Shown here: positions 41,660 through 51,060 of the stretch, piece by piece
Position numbering within the stretch: the first letter of the stretch is position 1
How the letters are laid out: every line of letters begins with the position of its first letter
DNA from: Clostridia bacterium
GTDB taxonomy: Bacteria; Bacillota; Clostridia; TANB77; CAG-508
Reading direction: 5' to 3'
Length of the DNA: 64,000 bases
Assembly: GCA_900752335.1 (NCBI GenBank)
Contig: CAADUZ010000016.1
Span: 7,390 to 71,389, forward strand
Made by a program: the position numbers and the translations under genes
The notes under the pieces: model-generated
Seen by the model: the letters and a program-made list of their open reading frames with translations, nothing else
Told to the model about the DNA's origin: nothing
Databases searched by the model: none

Positions 41660-42532
41660 ATGGAAAAATCAAAAGTTTATTTTACAAGCAAGATATCACC
41701 AGAGAGTGTGGTAGAAATGTATGAGAAATTAGGAGTAAATTTACCAGGAAAAGTAGCAGTTAAATTGCATTCTGGCGAACAAGGAAATAGGAATTTCTTA
41801 AGACCAGAATTTGTAAAAAAATTAGTAGAAAAGGTAAATGGAACAGTTGTAGAATGTAATACAGCATATCCAGGAGAAAGGGATACAACAGAAAAACATA
41901 AAAAATTAATGGAAGAACATGGATGGTCAAAATATTTTAATGTAGATATTATGGATTCGGAAGGACCAGATATGGAATTAGAAATACCAGATGGTTTGCA
42001 AATAAAAAAGAATTTTGTTGGAAAACATTTAGCAAATTATGACTCAATGGTCGTAATGTCACATTTTAAAGGACATGCAATGGGCGGTTTTGGAGGAGCA
42101 TTAAAACAATTATCTATTGGTTGTGCATCTTCTTATGGAAAATCATATATTCATGGGGCAGGAGAACCAAAAGAAACAATTTTTGGCACAGACCAAGTAA
42201 AATTTGTTACAGCAATGGGAGATGCTGCAGCAAGTGTTCATAGATATTTTAAAGGAAATATTGTGTATATAAATGCAATGGTAAACATTTCTATTGACTG
42301 TGACTGCGATGGAAACGCATCAGCTCCTTGCATGAAAGATATAGGAATTTTTGCAAGCACTGATCCAGTTGCAATAGATAGAGCATGCCTTGATATTATA
42401 TATAATTCAGATGATTCAGGAAAAGAAAAATTAATACAAAGAATAGAAGAGAAAAAAGCAGCATACATTGTAGAAACAGCAGAAAAACTAGGAGCTGGAA
42501 CTACTAACTATGAATTGATTAATGTAGATTAA
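41660..42532 (+). CDS. DUF362 domain protein
   Basis: 290 residues of DUF362: KVAVKLHSGEQGNRNFLRPE, VECNTAYPGERDTTEKH, SHFKGHAMGGFGGALKQLSIG and GIFASTDPVAIDRACLDI. Many relatives carry a ferredoxin domain; this one lacks the extra CxxCxxC clusters, with only DCDCDGNASAPC as a Cys-rich stretch. The family has no established reaction. AAGGAGG precedes ATG 41660; 19 bases after flavodoxin, so the two may work as an electron-transfer pair. Confidence 0.85.
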   Translation: MEKSKVYFTSKISPESVVEMYEKLGVNLPGKVAVKLHSGEQGNRNFLRPEFVKKLVEKVNGTVVECNTAYPGERDTTEKHKKLMEEHGWSKYFNVDIMDSEGPDMELEIPDGLQIKKNFVGKHLANYDSMVVMSHFKGHAMGGFGGALKQLSIGCASSYGKSYIHGAGEPKETIFGTDQVKFVTAMGDAAASVHRYFKGNIVYINAMVNISIDCDCDGNASAPCMKDIGIFASTDPVAIDRACLDIIYNSDDSGKEKLIQRIEEKKAAYIVETAEKLGAGTTNYELINVD

Positions 42533-42556
42533 CTTTTCTTATATTTAAGAAATATT

Positions 42557-42593
42557 AAAAAAGACAAGTGATAAAAATCATTTGTCTTTTTTC
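42557..42593 (+). terminator. Terminator of the TetR-flavodoxin operon
   Basis: Stem AAAAAAGACAAGTGAT (42557-42572) / ATCATTTGTCTTTTTT (42577-42592), one mismatch. Confidence 0.85.
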
Positions 42594-42627
42594 ACAGAAA
42601 ATTCACAATTAAAATTAGCAATAAGTC

Positions 42628-42656
42628 TTGACTTTTGCTAAAAATGGATATAATAT
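42628..42656 (+). promoter_or_regulatory. hrcA operon promoter
   Basis: TTGACT (42628-42633) with TAATAT (42651-42656, 17-base spacer) or TATAAT (42649-42654, 15-base spacer) as the -10 box, directly before the CIRCE element. Confidence 0.7.
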
Positions 42657-42665
42657 ATATAAAGT

Positions 42666-42692
42666 TTAGCACTCTTATCAAATAAGTGCTAA
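42666..42692 (+). promoter_or_regulatory. CIRCE operator (HrcA binding site)
   Basis: TTAGCACTC-N9-AAGTGCTAA; only one base of the right arm differs from the consensus TTAGCACTC-N9-GAGTGCTAA. HrcA bound here represses hrcA-grpE-dnaK-dnaJ until heat shock. Confidence 0.96.
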
Positions 42693-42706
42693 AAGAAGGT
42701 GCGAAA

Positions 42707-43708
42707 GTGGATAATAGAAAGAAAAAAATATTACAAGCAATAATTGAAGAATATATAAATACAGCAGAGACTGTAAGTTCTGGTAGCATAGTAAAGAGGT
42801 ATGGATTAGATTTAAGTAGTGCTACTATTAGAAACGAGATGGCAGAACTAGAAAAAGTAGGATATATAGAAAAAACGCATACTTCTAGTGGTAGAGTTCC
42901 ATCAGCAAAAGGCTATAGATTATATGTAGACGAGTTATTAAATGACCAGAATATAAATTTAGCAGAGATAAAGTATATTCAGTCTAAATTAAATGCTAAA
43001 ATCAATGAAATTGAAGATTTAACTAAAATAACTACAAGCACTATATCTGAAGTAACACATTATACTACAGTAGCAATAGGGCCAAAGGCACAAATACAAA
43101 ATATACAGGAAATAAAATTTGTATTATTGGGAACAAGAATGCTAATGGCTGTTCTATTAACAGAAGATGGGCTTATCAAAGAAACAATTATAAAATTTGA
43201 CCAAGATATTACAGAAGAACAAGTTGAAACTTTGAACTATATTTTTAATAATAAATTAAGAGGAAAACCACTTGATTCAATAGATAAACCTTTAGAAGAA
43301 TATATTTTTTCACACATGAATTATAGCTTGGGTGTAATAAAACCAATTATGGAACAATTAAATAAAGTAGTAAATGAAGAAGAAAAAATATATTTAGAAG
43401 GTGCAAATAAAGCATTTGAATTGCCAGAGTTTAAGAGCTTGGAGATAGCCAAAAACTTTATAAATATAATCGACCAAAAAGAAATAATGGCAGATTTATT
43501 AAACACAGGTTTTGCAAATGACATAAATGTATATATTGGCGACGAGAATGAGAACGAAAAATTAAAAGACTTTAGTATAGTTACATTTAGGCATAGATAT
43601 AAAAATAAAGATTTAGGAACTATAGGAATTATAGGACCAACAAGAATGGATTATTCAAAGGTAATTTCAGTAATGAAATATATTAATAAAAAACTCAATG
43701 GAAAGTAA
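42707..43708 (+). CDS. hrcA: Heat-inducible transcription repressor HrcA
   Basis: 333 residues: N-terminal winged helix (KKILQAIIEEYINTAETVSS, YGLDLSSATIRNEMAELEK, TSSGRVPSAKGYRLYVDELL) and the regulatory C-terminal region ending DYSKVISVMKYINKKL. GTG 42707 is chosen because GAAGGTG lies 5 bases upstream; the in-frame TTG/ATG region before it overlaps the CIRCE element. Represses its own operon and needs GroEL for activity. Confidence 0.95.
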   Translation: MDNRKKKILQAIIEEYINTAETVSSGSIVKRYGLDLSSATIRNEMAELEKVGYIEKTHTSSGRVPSAKGYRLYVDELLNDQNINLAEIKYIQSKLNAKINEIEDLTKITTSTISEVTHYTTVAIGPKAQIQNIQEIKFVLLGTRMLMAVLLTEDGLIKETIIKFDQDITEEQVETLNYIFNNKLRGKPLDSIDKPLEEYIFSHMNYSLGVIKPIMEQLNKVVNEEEKIYLEGANKAFELPEFKSLEIAKNFINIIDQKEIMADLLNTGFANDINVYIGDENENEKLKDFSIVTFRHRYKNKDLGTIGIIGPTRMDYSKVISVMKYINKKLNGK

Positions 43709-43721
43709 ATGGAGGTAAAAG

Positions 43722-44234
43722 ATGGATAAGGAAGAAATAAATGACAAGGTTAAAGAGGAAAAAAATCAAAAGGCTGACGAAATTATAGAACTAAAAAAGC
43801 AGATAGAAAGCCAAAAAGTTCAAATAGACGAAACAGAGGATAGGCTAAAAAGAGTAGCAGCAGAATTTGACAATTACAAAAAGAGAAATACAAAAGAGAG
43901 AGATGGAATGTATAATTCATTAGTTGCTGATATAATTTCTAATTTCTTACCAGTAATAGATAATCTAGAAAAAGCAGTAGCAACAGAAACAAAGGATGAA
44001 GAATATAAAAAAGGAATAGAATTAGTACTAAAACAATTTAAAGACGTTTTAACCGCAAGAGGAATAGTAGAAATAGAAGCGGTAGGAAATACTTTTGATC
44101 CAGAACTTCATGAAGCTGTAAGCAGCGTACAAGATGAAACAAAGGGTGAAAAAGAAATAGTACAAGAATATAGAAAAGGCTACAAAATAGGAGATAGAGT
44201 TATTCGTCATTCTATGGTAGTTGTTGCAAATTAG
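43722..44234 (+). CDS. grpE: Nucleotide exchange factor GrpE
   Basis: 170 residues: acidic/Lys-rich coiled coil (about 5-55), FDNYKKRNTKERDGMYNSLV, IISNFLPVIDNLEKAV, and the C-terminal beta domain (GNTFDPELHEAVSSVQDE, GYKIGDRVIRHSMVVV). Releases ADP from DnaK. GGAGG precedes ATG 43722, 13 bases after hrcA. Confidence 0.95.
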   Translation: MDKEEINDKVKEEKNQKADEIIELKKQIESQKVQIDETEDRLKRVAAEFDNYKKRNTKERDGMYNSLVADIISNFLPVIDNLEKAVATETKDEEYKKGIELVLKQFKDVLTARGIVEIEAVGNTFDPELHEAVSSVQDETKGEKEIVQEYRKGYKIGDRVIRHSMVVVAN

Positions 44235-44355
44235 TTTTTAATTTTATATAAGTAAATAGGGGCGAGAGGTTGCTTATATATTTTATATAGATTTAATTTA
44301 AAAATATAAATATTCGCCAAAAGTTTAACTTAAAAATAGAAAGGAAGATTTTTAT

Positions 44356-46227
44356 ATGGGAAAAATTATAGGTATTGATTTAGGTACAACAAATTCATGT
44401 GTTGCAGTTATGGAAGGTGGAGAGCCAGTTGTAATTCCTAATGCAGAAGGAAATAGAACTACGCCATCTGTAGTTGCATTTTCAAAAAATGGAGAAAGAT
44501 TAGTTGGACAAATTGCAAAACGTCAAGCTGTTACTAATCCAGATAATACAGTTATATCTATAAAAAGAAAAATGGGAACAAATGAGAAAGTTAATATAGA
44601 AGGAGATCAATTTACTCCACAAGAAATATCTGCAATGATATTACAAAAATTAAAAGCAGATGCAGAAAATTATTTAGGACAAACAGTTACACAAGCTGTT
44701 ATTACAGTTCCAGCATATTTTAGTGATAGCCAAAGACAAGCTACAAAAGATGCAGGAAAAATAGCAGGACTTGAAGTTTTAAGAATTATAAATGAGCCAA
44801 CAGCAGCAGCTTTAGCATTTGGTATGGATAAAGAAGACCAAGATCAAAAAATAATGATATATGATTTAGGTGGAGGTACATTCGACGTATCTATACTAGA
44901 TATTGGTGATGGTGTATTTGAAGTTTTAGCTACAAATGGTAACACACATTTAGGTGGAGATGATTTTGACGAAAGAATTATAAATTACCTAGTAGACGAA
45001 TTCAAAAAATCAAATGGAATAGATTTAAAACAAGATAAAATGGCAATGCAACGTTTAAAAGAAGCAGCAGAAAAAGCTAAAATTGAACTTTCTGGTATGC
45101 AACAAACACAAATCAATTTACCATTCATTACAGCAGATGCCAACGGACCAAAACATTTGGACGTTACTTTAACAAGAGCTAAATTTGAAGAATTAATTGG
45201 TGATTTAATAGATGCAACAAAAATTCCAGTTGAAAATGCATTAAAAGATGCAGGAATAAAAGCAGAAGATTTACACAAAGTATTATTAGTTGGTGGTTCT
45301 ACAAGAGTTCCAGCTGTTCAAGAAGCAGTTAAGAAAATTACAGGTAAAGAACCAGACAAAGGAATAAACCCTGACGAATGTGTTGCGATAGGTGCAGCAA
45401 TTCAAGGTGGTGTACTTTCTGGAGATGTTAAGGATTTAGTATTACTAGACGTAACACCATTATCACTTGGTATTGAAACATTAGGTGGGGTATTTACAAA
45501 ATTAATTGAAAGAAATACTACAATACCAACTAAAAAATCACAAGTATTCTCAACAGCTGCAGATGGACAAACAAGTGTTGAAATACATGTTCTTCAAGGT
45601 GAAAGAGAGATGGCTGCTTACAACAAAACATTAGGTAGATTCCAATTAACAGGAATTCCAGCAGCTCCAAGAGGTGTACCACAAATCGAGGTTACATTTG
45701 ATATAGATGCAAATGGTATAGTTCACGTATCTGCAAAAGATATGGCAACAGGAAATAGCCAACAAGTTGCAATTACAGCAAGCACAAACTTAACTGATGA
45801 AGATATTGATAGAGCTGTAAAAGATGCAGAAGCACATGCTCAAGAAGATAAGAAGAGAAAAGAAGAAATAGAAGTTAGAAATAATGCAGAAAGCTTAATA
45901 TATAACTGCCAAAAAACAATTACAGATTTAGGAGATAAAATAAGCGGAGAAGAAAAGGCAAAAGCTGAAACAGAGATAGAAAATGTAAAGAAAGCGCTAG
46001 AAGGAACAGACGTAGAAGCTATTAAATCTGCAACAGAAAAATTAACACAAGTATTCTATTCTATTTCAGAAAAAGTATACTCACAAGCAAAAACAGATGC
46101 AAATAATGCAAATGGAGCAGCAGGAGATGCAGGTGCTAATGCAGGCAATAACAGCGAACCACATACAGATAGCAATGGTAATGTTTATGATGCGGATTAT
46201 AAGGTTGACGAAGACGACAAGAAATAG
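44356..46227 (+). CDS. dnaK: Chaperone DnaK (Hsp70)
   Basis: 623 residues: IGIDLGTTNSCVAVMEGGEP, DLGGGTFDVSILDIGDGVFE, LVGGSTRVPAVQEAVKK, the interdomain VLLDVTPLSLGIETLGG and the variable Asn/Gly/Asp tail. The Firmicutes-type gap in the N-terminal domain (compared with E. coli) fits the length. ATP-driven folding of client proteins with DnaJ and GrpE. The 121-base gap after grpE holds a weak GGCGA/TCGCC dyad but no second CIRCE. Confidence 0.98.
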   Translation: MGKIIGIDLGTTNSCVAVMEGGEPVVIPNAEGNRTTPSVVAFSKNGERLVGQIAKRQAVTNPDNTVISIKRKMGTNEKVNIEGDQFTPQEISAMILQKLKADAENYLGQTVTQAVITVPAYFSDSQRQATKDAGKIAGLEVLRIINEPTAAALAFGMDKEDQDQKIMIYDLGGGTFDVSILDIGDGVFEVLATNGNTHLGGDDFDERIINYLVDEFKKSNGIDLKQDKMAMQRLKEAAEKAKIELSGMQQTQINLPFITADANGPKHLDVTLTRAKFEELIGDLIDATKIPVENALKDAGIKAEDLHKVLLVGGSTRVPAVQEAVKKITGKEPDKGINPDECVAIGAAIQGGVLSGDVKDLVLLDVTPLSLGIETLGGVFTKLIERNTTIPTKKSQVFSTAADGQTSVEIHVLQGEREMAAYNKTLGRFQLTGIPAAPRGVPQIEVTFDIDANGIVHVSAKDMATGNSQQVAITASTNLTDEDIDRAVKDAEAHAQEDKKRKEEIEVRNNAESLIYNCQKTITDLGDKISGEEKAKAETEIENVKKALEGTDVEAIKSATEKLTQVFYSISEKVYSQAKTDANNANGAAGDAGANAGNNSEPHTDSNGNVYDADYKVDEDDKK

Positions 46228-46242
46228 TAGGAGAATAAATAA

Positions 46243-47412
46243 ATGGCAAATAAAGATTATTATGCAATACTGGGTGTAGAAAAAAATGCAAGCGAAGAAG
46301 AATTAAAAAAAGCATATAGAAAACTTGCAAAAAAGTATCACCCAGATGCAAATCCAGATAATAAAAAAGAAGCCGAAGCAAAATTTAAAGAAGTTAATGA
46401 AGCTTATGAAGTATTATCAAATCCAGAAAAAAGAAAAATGTATGATAGATTTGGAACAGCAGATCCAAACCAAGGATTTGGAGGTGCCGGTGGACCTTTT
46501 GGCGGAGGAAATGGATATTATTCATATTCGTCAACAGGAGGCTTTGATGGATTTGATGGATTTGGAGATTTAGGAGATATATTTTCTTCGTTCTTTAGCG
46601 GAGGCTTTGGCGGAAGAAGTAATAGAAATAATAATGGACCAAAGCAAGGTGCAGATTTAAGAGCCAATTTGGATATTACTTTTGAAGAGTCTTTTCTAGG
46701 AACAGAGAAGCAAATTACTTTAACAAGAAATGAAACGTGTCAAACTTGTCATGGGGAAGGTGCAAAACCTGGAACTAAAAAACAAACCTGTTCAATGTGC
46801 CATGGAACGGGTCAAATAAGGCAAACTCAAACAACAATATTAGGACAAATGCAGACTGTAAGACCATGTACAAATTGTAACGGAACAGGAGAAATTATCC
46901 CAGAACCTTGTATAGAGTGTAAAGGAAAAGGAATTGTTAGAAAGCAAGTAAAAGTTTCTGTAAAAATTCCAGCAGGAATAGACGAAAATCAAACTATTGT
47001 ACTTCGTGGGGAAGGCGAACCAGGAATAAAGGGTGGAGCAAAAGGCGACCTTTATATAACAATACATGTAAAAAGACATAGTATTTTTACAAGAAAAGGA
47101 CAGGACGTACTTTGCGAAGTACCAATAACTTTTACGCAAGCAACATTAGGTGCTGATTTGGAAATACCAATGGTTGATGGAAGTAAAGAAACGTATAGAA
47201 TACCGGATGGAACACAACCGGGAACTAAATTTACAATAAGAGGAAAAGGCTTTAAAAATATAAATAATGGTTCACAGGGAAATTTAGTATTTACTGTGTT
47301 AGTGCAAGTACCAAAAAGACTTACAAAGGAACAAAGAGATTTGATGGTAGAGCTTGCTAAAACAATGAATGAACAGCCACCTGTAAAGAAGAGAGGAATT
47401 TTTGGGATATAG
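46243..47412 (+). CDS. dnaJ: Chaperone DnaJ (Hsp40)
   Basis: 389 residues: J domain with HPD motif (YHPDAN, about 33-38), Gly/Phe-rich linker (about 75-125), four CxxCxGxG zinc repeats (CQTCHGEG, CSMCHGTG, CTNCNGTG, CIECKGKG) and the C-terminal substrate domains. Stimulates DnaK ATPase and delivers clients. 15 bases after dnaK. Confidence 0.97.
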   Translation: MANKDYYAILGVEKNASEEELKKAYRKLAKKYHPDANPDNKKEAEAKFKEVNEAYEVLSNPEKRKMYDRFGTADPNQGFGGAGGPFGGGNGYYSYSSTGGFDGFDGFGDLGDIFSSFFSGGFGGRSNRNNNGPKQGADLRANLDITFEESFLGTEKQITLTRNETCQTCHGEGAKPGTKKQTCSMCHGTGQIRQTQTTILGQMQTVRPCTNCNGTGEIIPEPCIECKGKGIVRKQVKVSVKIPAGIDENQTIVLRGEGEPGIKGGAKGDLYITIHVKRHSIFTRKGQDVLCEVPITFTQATLGADLEIPMVDGSKETYRIPDGTQPGTKFTIRGKGFKNINNGSQGNLVFTVLVQVPKRLTKEQRDLMVELAKTMNEQPPVKKRGIFGI

Positions 47413-47499
47413 TTTGTAAAAAATGTAGAAAAAAGTCATTTTATTGCATATTATGTACTAGGTAGTATTTTTAAATATTATCTAGGAGGTGTAAAGCAC

Positions 47500-47766
47500 A
47501 TGTCACAAGATAAATGCTGTAAAGACAATAAATGTTGTGTAGATATAATAATATGTATATTAACTTCTTTAGTAACATTTGTTATAGGACTTTTAATTGG
47601 TGGATTAACTGGAATTATAACTGCATTAGGAATAGGAGCAATAATTGCTATTTTATCTCTACTTGTAATTTTATTAATAATAAGAATTATTAGTTTAATT
47701 TGTTGTAAAGATAAAAAGAAAGATAACTGTTGCTGCAATTATAATGACTATGATAAATATTGCTAA
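47500..47766 (+). CDS. Small cysteine-rich membrane protein
   Basis: 88 residues, family not recognised. N-terminus MSQDKCCKDNKCCVDI and C-terminus CCKDKKKDNCCCNYNDYDKYC flank about 55 hydrophobic residues forming two membrane segments (about 16-38 and 43-65). Eleven Cys in total, grouped in pairs at both ends, could bind metal or be disulfide-linked. Both ends would face the same side. AGGAGGTG lies upstream of ATG 47500. It follows dnaJ by 87 bases but has its own strong ribosome-binding site and terminator. Confidence 0.75.
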   Translation: MSQDKCCKDNKCCVDIIICILTSLVTFVIGLLIGGLTGIITALGIGAIIAILSLLVILLIIRIISLICCKDKKKDNCCCNYNDYDKYC

Positions 47767-47801
47767 ACTCAAAGATTAATATATAATAATTAAACAATAA
47801 C

Positions 47802-47855
47802 AAAAAAGAATTTGAAGAAAGTATTTATATATTTTCATTCAAATTCTTTTTTCTT
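47802..47855. terminator. Bidirectional terminator after the Cys-rich protein gene
   Basis: 15-bp stem AAAAAAGAATTTGAA (47802-47816) / TTCAAATTCTTTTTT (47838-47852), convergent with pflA. Confidence 0.85.
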
Positions 47856-47888
47856 AAATACTTAAATTTAATTTGAAAATTAGTTTAA

Positions 47889-48617
47889 CTAATCTATTTC
47901 TAATATTTTCTTTGCTCTTGCTACGTCTTCAGTAGTAGCATTGGGAATGTCCTCTAATTCATAATTACAACCGAGGTTTTCCCATTTAAATCTTCCTAAA
48001 TCATGATATGCAAGGATTTCTACTTTTTCAATATTTTGTAATGTAGATAAAAAATCCTTTAAAGTAAGTAAATCCTCTTCGTGGTCTGTAATTCCAGGAA
48101 CTAGTACTTGCCTAATCCATGCAGGCTTCTTTATACTACTTAAATATTTAGCAAATTCAAGTTCTAATTTATTAGAAACACCTACTAAATCTTTACAAAT
48201 ATCGTCATTAATACATTTTATATCTAGCAAGAATAGGTCAGCTAAATCAATTATCTTTGCTATTTTTTCTGTAATTGGGAAATTACCAGAAGTATCTATG
48301 GCTGTATGAATTCCTAGTTTTTTTAGCTGTGGTAACAATTCAAGTAAAAAATCTTGCTGTAAAAGTGGCTCTCCACCTGAAAGTGTAACCCCTCCGCCAG
48401 ATACAGTAAAGTAGTTTTTGTACCTAGAAATTTTAGAAATTAATTCATGAGAGGTATATTCCATACCAGCATTCATAGCCCAAGTATCTCTGTTGTGACA
48501 ATACTTACAACGAAGAGCGCATCCTTGAAAAAATACTACAAATCTAATTCCAGGCCCATCAACGGCACCAAAAGATTCAAATGAATGTATTTTACCTGTT
48601 ATACTGTTATCAGCCAT
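47889..48617 (-). CDS. pflA: Pyruvate formate-lyase activating enzyme
   Basis: Radical SAM enzyme that installs the glycyl radical on PflB. 242 residues: IHSFESFGAVDGPGIRFVVF, the [4Fe-4S]/SAM motif CALRCKYC (Cys33, Cys37, Cys40), then SGGGVTLSGGEPLLQ. It lies downstream of pflB on the same strand, separated by a palindromic repeat of the 110-175 family. AGGAGG precedes its ATG. Confidence 0.95.
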   Translation of the reverse strand: MADNSITGKIHSFESFGAVDGPGIRFVVFFQGCALRCKYCHNRDTWAMNAGMEYTSHELISKISRYKNYFTVSGGGVTLSGGEPLLQQDFLLELLPQLKKLGIHTAIDTSGNFPITEKIAKIIDLADLFLLDIKCINDDICKDLVGVSNKLELEFAKYLSSIKKPAWIRQVLVPGITDHEEDLLTLKDFLSTLQNIEKVEILAYHDLGRFKWENLGCNYELEDIPNATTEDVARAKKILEID

Positions 48618-48630
48618 TTTAACCTCCTAT

Positions 48631-48690
48631 GGAACAAGGGGACGTATATCTTGTTTCAAAAATGGAACAAAATGTGTGTCCCCTTGTTTC
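48631..48690. repeat. Dispersed palindromic element, copy 2
   Basis: Arms GGAACAAGGGGAC...TTGTTTC (48631-48657) and GGAACAAAATG...CTTGTTTC (48664-48690) form an imperfect 27-bp dyad. The core GGAACAAGGGGAC / GTCCCCTTGTT is the same as in the element at 110-175. It lies between pflB and pflA, where it could process or separate the two messages. Confidence 0.8.
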
Positions 48691-48694
48691 AGTT

Positions 48695-50938
48695 CTAAAT
48701 TCTTTCATGTATTGTTCTATTTATTACGTCTAATTGTTGTTCTTTTGTTAGTTTTATAAAGTTTACTGCATATCCAGATACACGTATTGTAAGTTGTGGG
48801 TAGTTTTCTGGATGGTTCATTGCATCTATTAATAAGTCTCTATTAAATACGTTTACGTTTATATGATGACCTGTTTGTTTGAAATATCCATCAAGCATGC
48901 TTACTAAATTATGAACTTTAGTATTTTCATCTTTTCCAAGTGCAGCAGGTGTGATAGAGAATGTAAATGAAATTCCATCTTCTGAATATTCATATGGTAA
49001 TTTCGCTATAGTGTTCATTACCGCTAATGCTCCGTTCGAATCTCTTCCATGAAGTGGGTTTGCACCTGGTCCAAATGGTTCACCAGCTCTACGTCCATCA
49101 GGTGTATTACCTGTATTTTTTCCGTACACTACATTTGAGGTAATTGTAAGTATTGATAATGTGTGTTTTGAACCTCTATATGTGTGGTGTTTTTGAAGTT
49201 TTCTTAAGAAAGATTTTACAATGTCTACAGCTATTTGATCTACACGGTCGTCGTCATTTCCGTACTTTGGAAAATCTCCTTCTACTTCATAATCTACAGC
49301 TAAACCAGTTTCATCTCTTATAACTTTTACTTTAGCATATTTTATCGCAGAAAGTGAATCAGCTGCTACTGATAAACCAGCAATACCACATGCCATAGTT
49401 CTTAATATGTCTTCATCTCTATCATGTAAAGCCATTTCTAATGCTTCGTAAGAGTATTTATCATGCATAAAGTGGATTGCATTTAATGCTTTTATATATA
49501 TTTTTGCTACATATTCCATCATTTGGTCAAATTTTTCCATTACTTCGTCATAGTCTAGATACTCTGAAGTAATTGGTGCAAATTTTGGTGCAACTTGTTT
49601 TCCTGAATTTTCATCTCTACCGCCATTAATAGCATATAGAAGTGTTTTTGCAAGGTTTGCTCTAGCTCCAAAGAATTGCATTTGTTTACCAATTTTCATT
49701 GCAGATACACAGCAAGCTATTCCATAGTCATCTCCAAGTGTAATTCTCATTAAATCGTCATTTTCGTATTGAATTGCTGAAGTTCTAATAGAAACATCTG
49801 CACAATAATTTTTGAAACCTTGTGGTAAGTTGTTTGACCATAATACTGTTAGGTTTGGTTCAGGTGCTGGTCCTAAATTATCTAATGTGTGAAGCACTCT
49901 GAATGAGTTTTTAGTAACTAATGTTCTGCCATCAATACCCATACCACCAATACTTTCTGTTACCCAAACTGGGTCACCACTAAATAGTGAGTTATATTCT
50001 GGTGCTCTTAAAAATCTTACTAATCTTAATTTTATAATAAATTGGTCCATTAATTCTTGGGCTTGCGACTCTGTTAAAGTACCATTTTGAATATCTCTTT
50101 CTATATATATATCTAGGAAAGTAGAAGTTCTACCTAAACTCATTGCAGCACCGTTTTGGTCTTTTACAGCACCTAAATATCCAAAGTATAGCCATTGAAT
50201 AGCTTCTTTAGCATTTGAAGCAGGAAGAGATATATCAAATCCATATTTTGCGGCCATTGCTTTTAAATCATTTAAAGCCTTTATTTGGTCTGAAACTTCT
50301 TCACGTCTTCTTATTATATCTTCTGTAAATTCGTCTGTATCTAATATTTCTAATTCTACTTTCTTTTCTGCAATTAAGCTATCAACACCATAAAGGGCAA
50401 CTCTTCTATAATCACCTATAATTCTTCCACGACCATATCCATCTGGAAGTCCTGTTAAAAGGTGAGAGCTTCTTGCAGCTCTAATGTCTGGTGTGTAAAC
50501 TTCAAATACACCATCATTATGTGTTTTTCTTAAATTATGATAAATATATTCTGTTTCTGGCTCTACTTTAAATCCATAAGCTTCTGCTGATTTTTCTACT
50601 ATTCTAATACCACCATTTGGCATAATTGCTCTTTTTAAAGGGGCATCTGTTTGAAGACCTACTATTTCTTCCAAATTTTTATCTATATATCCAGCTTCAT
50701 AAGCATTTATAGAAGAAGGTGTTTTACAATCTGCATCTAAAACTCCGCCGTTTTCTCTTTCCTTTTTATAAAGGTCTAGTACCTTGTCCCATAATTTTTT
50801 TGTTTTATCTGTAGGACCTGCAAGAAATTTAGAATCTCCTTCATAAGGTGTATAGTTAGACTGTATAAATCCTCTAACGTCTATTTCTTTTGTCCATTCT
50901 CCGGCTTTATTGAAGCCATCCCATTCTTTAAAATCCAT
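48695..50938 (-). CDS. pflB: Pyruvate formate-lyase (formate acetyltransferase)
   Basis: Anaerobic glycyl-radical enzyme converting pyruvate and CoA to acetyl-CoA and formate. 747 residues: active-site Cys pair GIACCVSAM (Cys409-Cys410), NTGNTPDGRRAGEPFGPGAN, and the C-terminal radical site RVSGYAVNF (Gly near 722). The chosen ATG at 50938 follows GGAGG; an ATG 12 bases upstream overlaps that site. Its promoter is at 51020-51048. pflA follows. Confidence 0.97.
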   Translation of the reverse strand: MDFKEWDGFNKAGEWTKEIDVRGFIQSNYTPYEGDSKFLAGPTDKTKKLWDKVLDLYKKERENGGVLDADCKTPSSINAYEAGYIDKNLEEIVGLQTDAPLKRAIMPNGGIRIVEKSAEAYGFKVEPETEYIYHNLRKTHNDGVFEVYTPDIRAARSSHLLTGLPDGYGRGRIIGDYRRVALYGVDSLIAEKKVELEILDTDEFTEDIIRRREEVSDQIKALNDLKAMAAKYGFDISLPASNAKEAIQWLYFGYLGAVKDQNGAAMSLGRTSTFLDIYIERDIQNGTLTESQAQELMDQFIIKLRLVRFLRAPEYNSLFSGDPVWVTESIGGMGIDGRTLVTKNSFRVLHTLDNLGPAPEPNLTVLWSNNLPQGFKNYCADVSIRTSAIQYENDDLMRITLGDDYGIACCVSAMKIGKQMQFFGARANLAKTLLYAINGGRDENSGKQVAPKFAPITSEYLDYDEVMEKFDQMMEYVAKIYIKALNAIHFMHDKYSYEALEMALHDRDEDILRTMACGIAGLSVAADSLSAIKYAKVKVIRDETGLAVDYEVEGDFPKYGNDDDRVDQIAVDIVKSFLRKLQKHHTYRGSKHTLSILTITSNVVYGKNTGNTPDGRRAGEPFGPGANPLHGRDSNGALAVMNTIAKLPYEYSEDGISFTFSITPAALGKDENTKVHNLVSMLDGYFKQTGHHINVNVFNRDLLIDAMNHPENYPQLTIRVSGYAVNFIKLTKEQQLDVINRTIHERI

Positions 50939-51019
50939 AAAAACCTCCATATTCTAACAATAAATTATTGTTTATATTTATATTTTGTATGAAACTTTTC
51001 TCAAAGTTTCGCACATATA

Positions 51020-51048
51020 AGCATATCATAAAAATAGACTAATATCAA
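51020..51048 (-). promoter_or_regulatory. pflB promoter
   Basis: On the minus strand TTGATA (51043-51048), 17-base spacer, TATGCT (51020-51025), leaving a 75-base leader. Confidence 0.6.
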
Positions 51049-51060
51049 CTAAAAAATACA

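Noticed and set aside
44235..44355. Second CIRCE element or promoter before dnaK
   Set aside because: The gap contains only a weak GGCGA/TCGCC dyad and no TTAGCACTC word.
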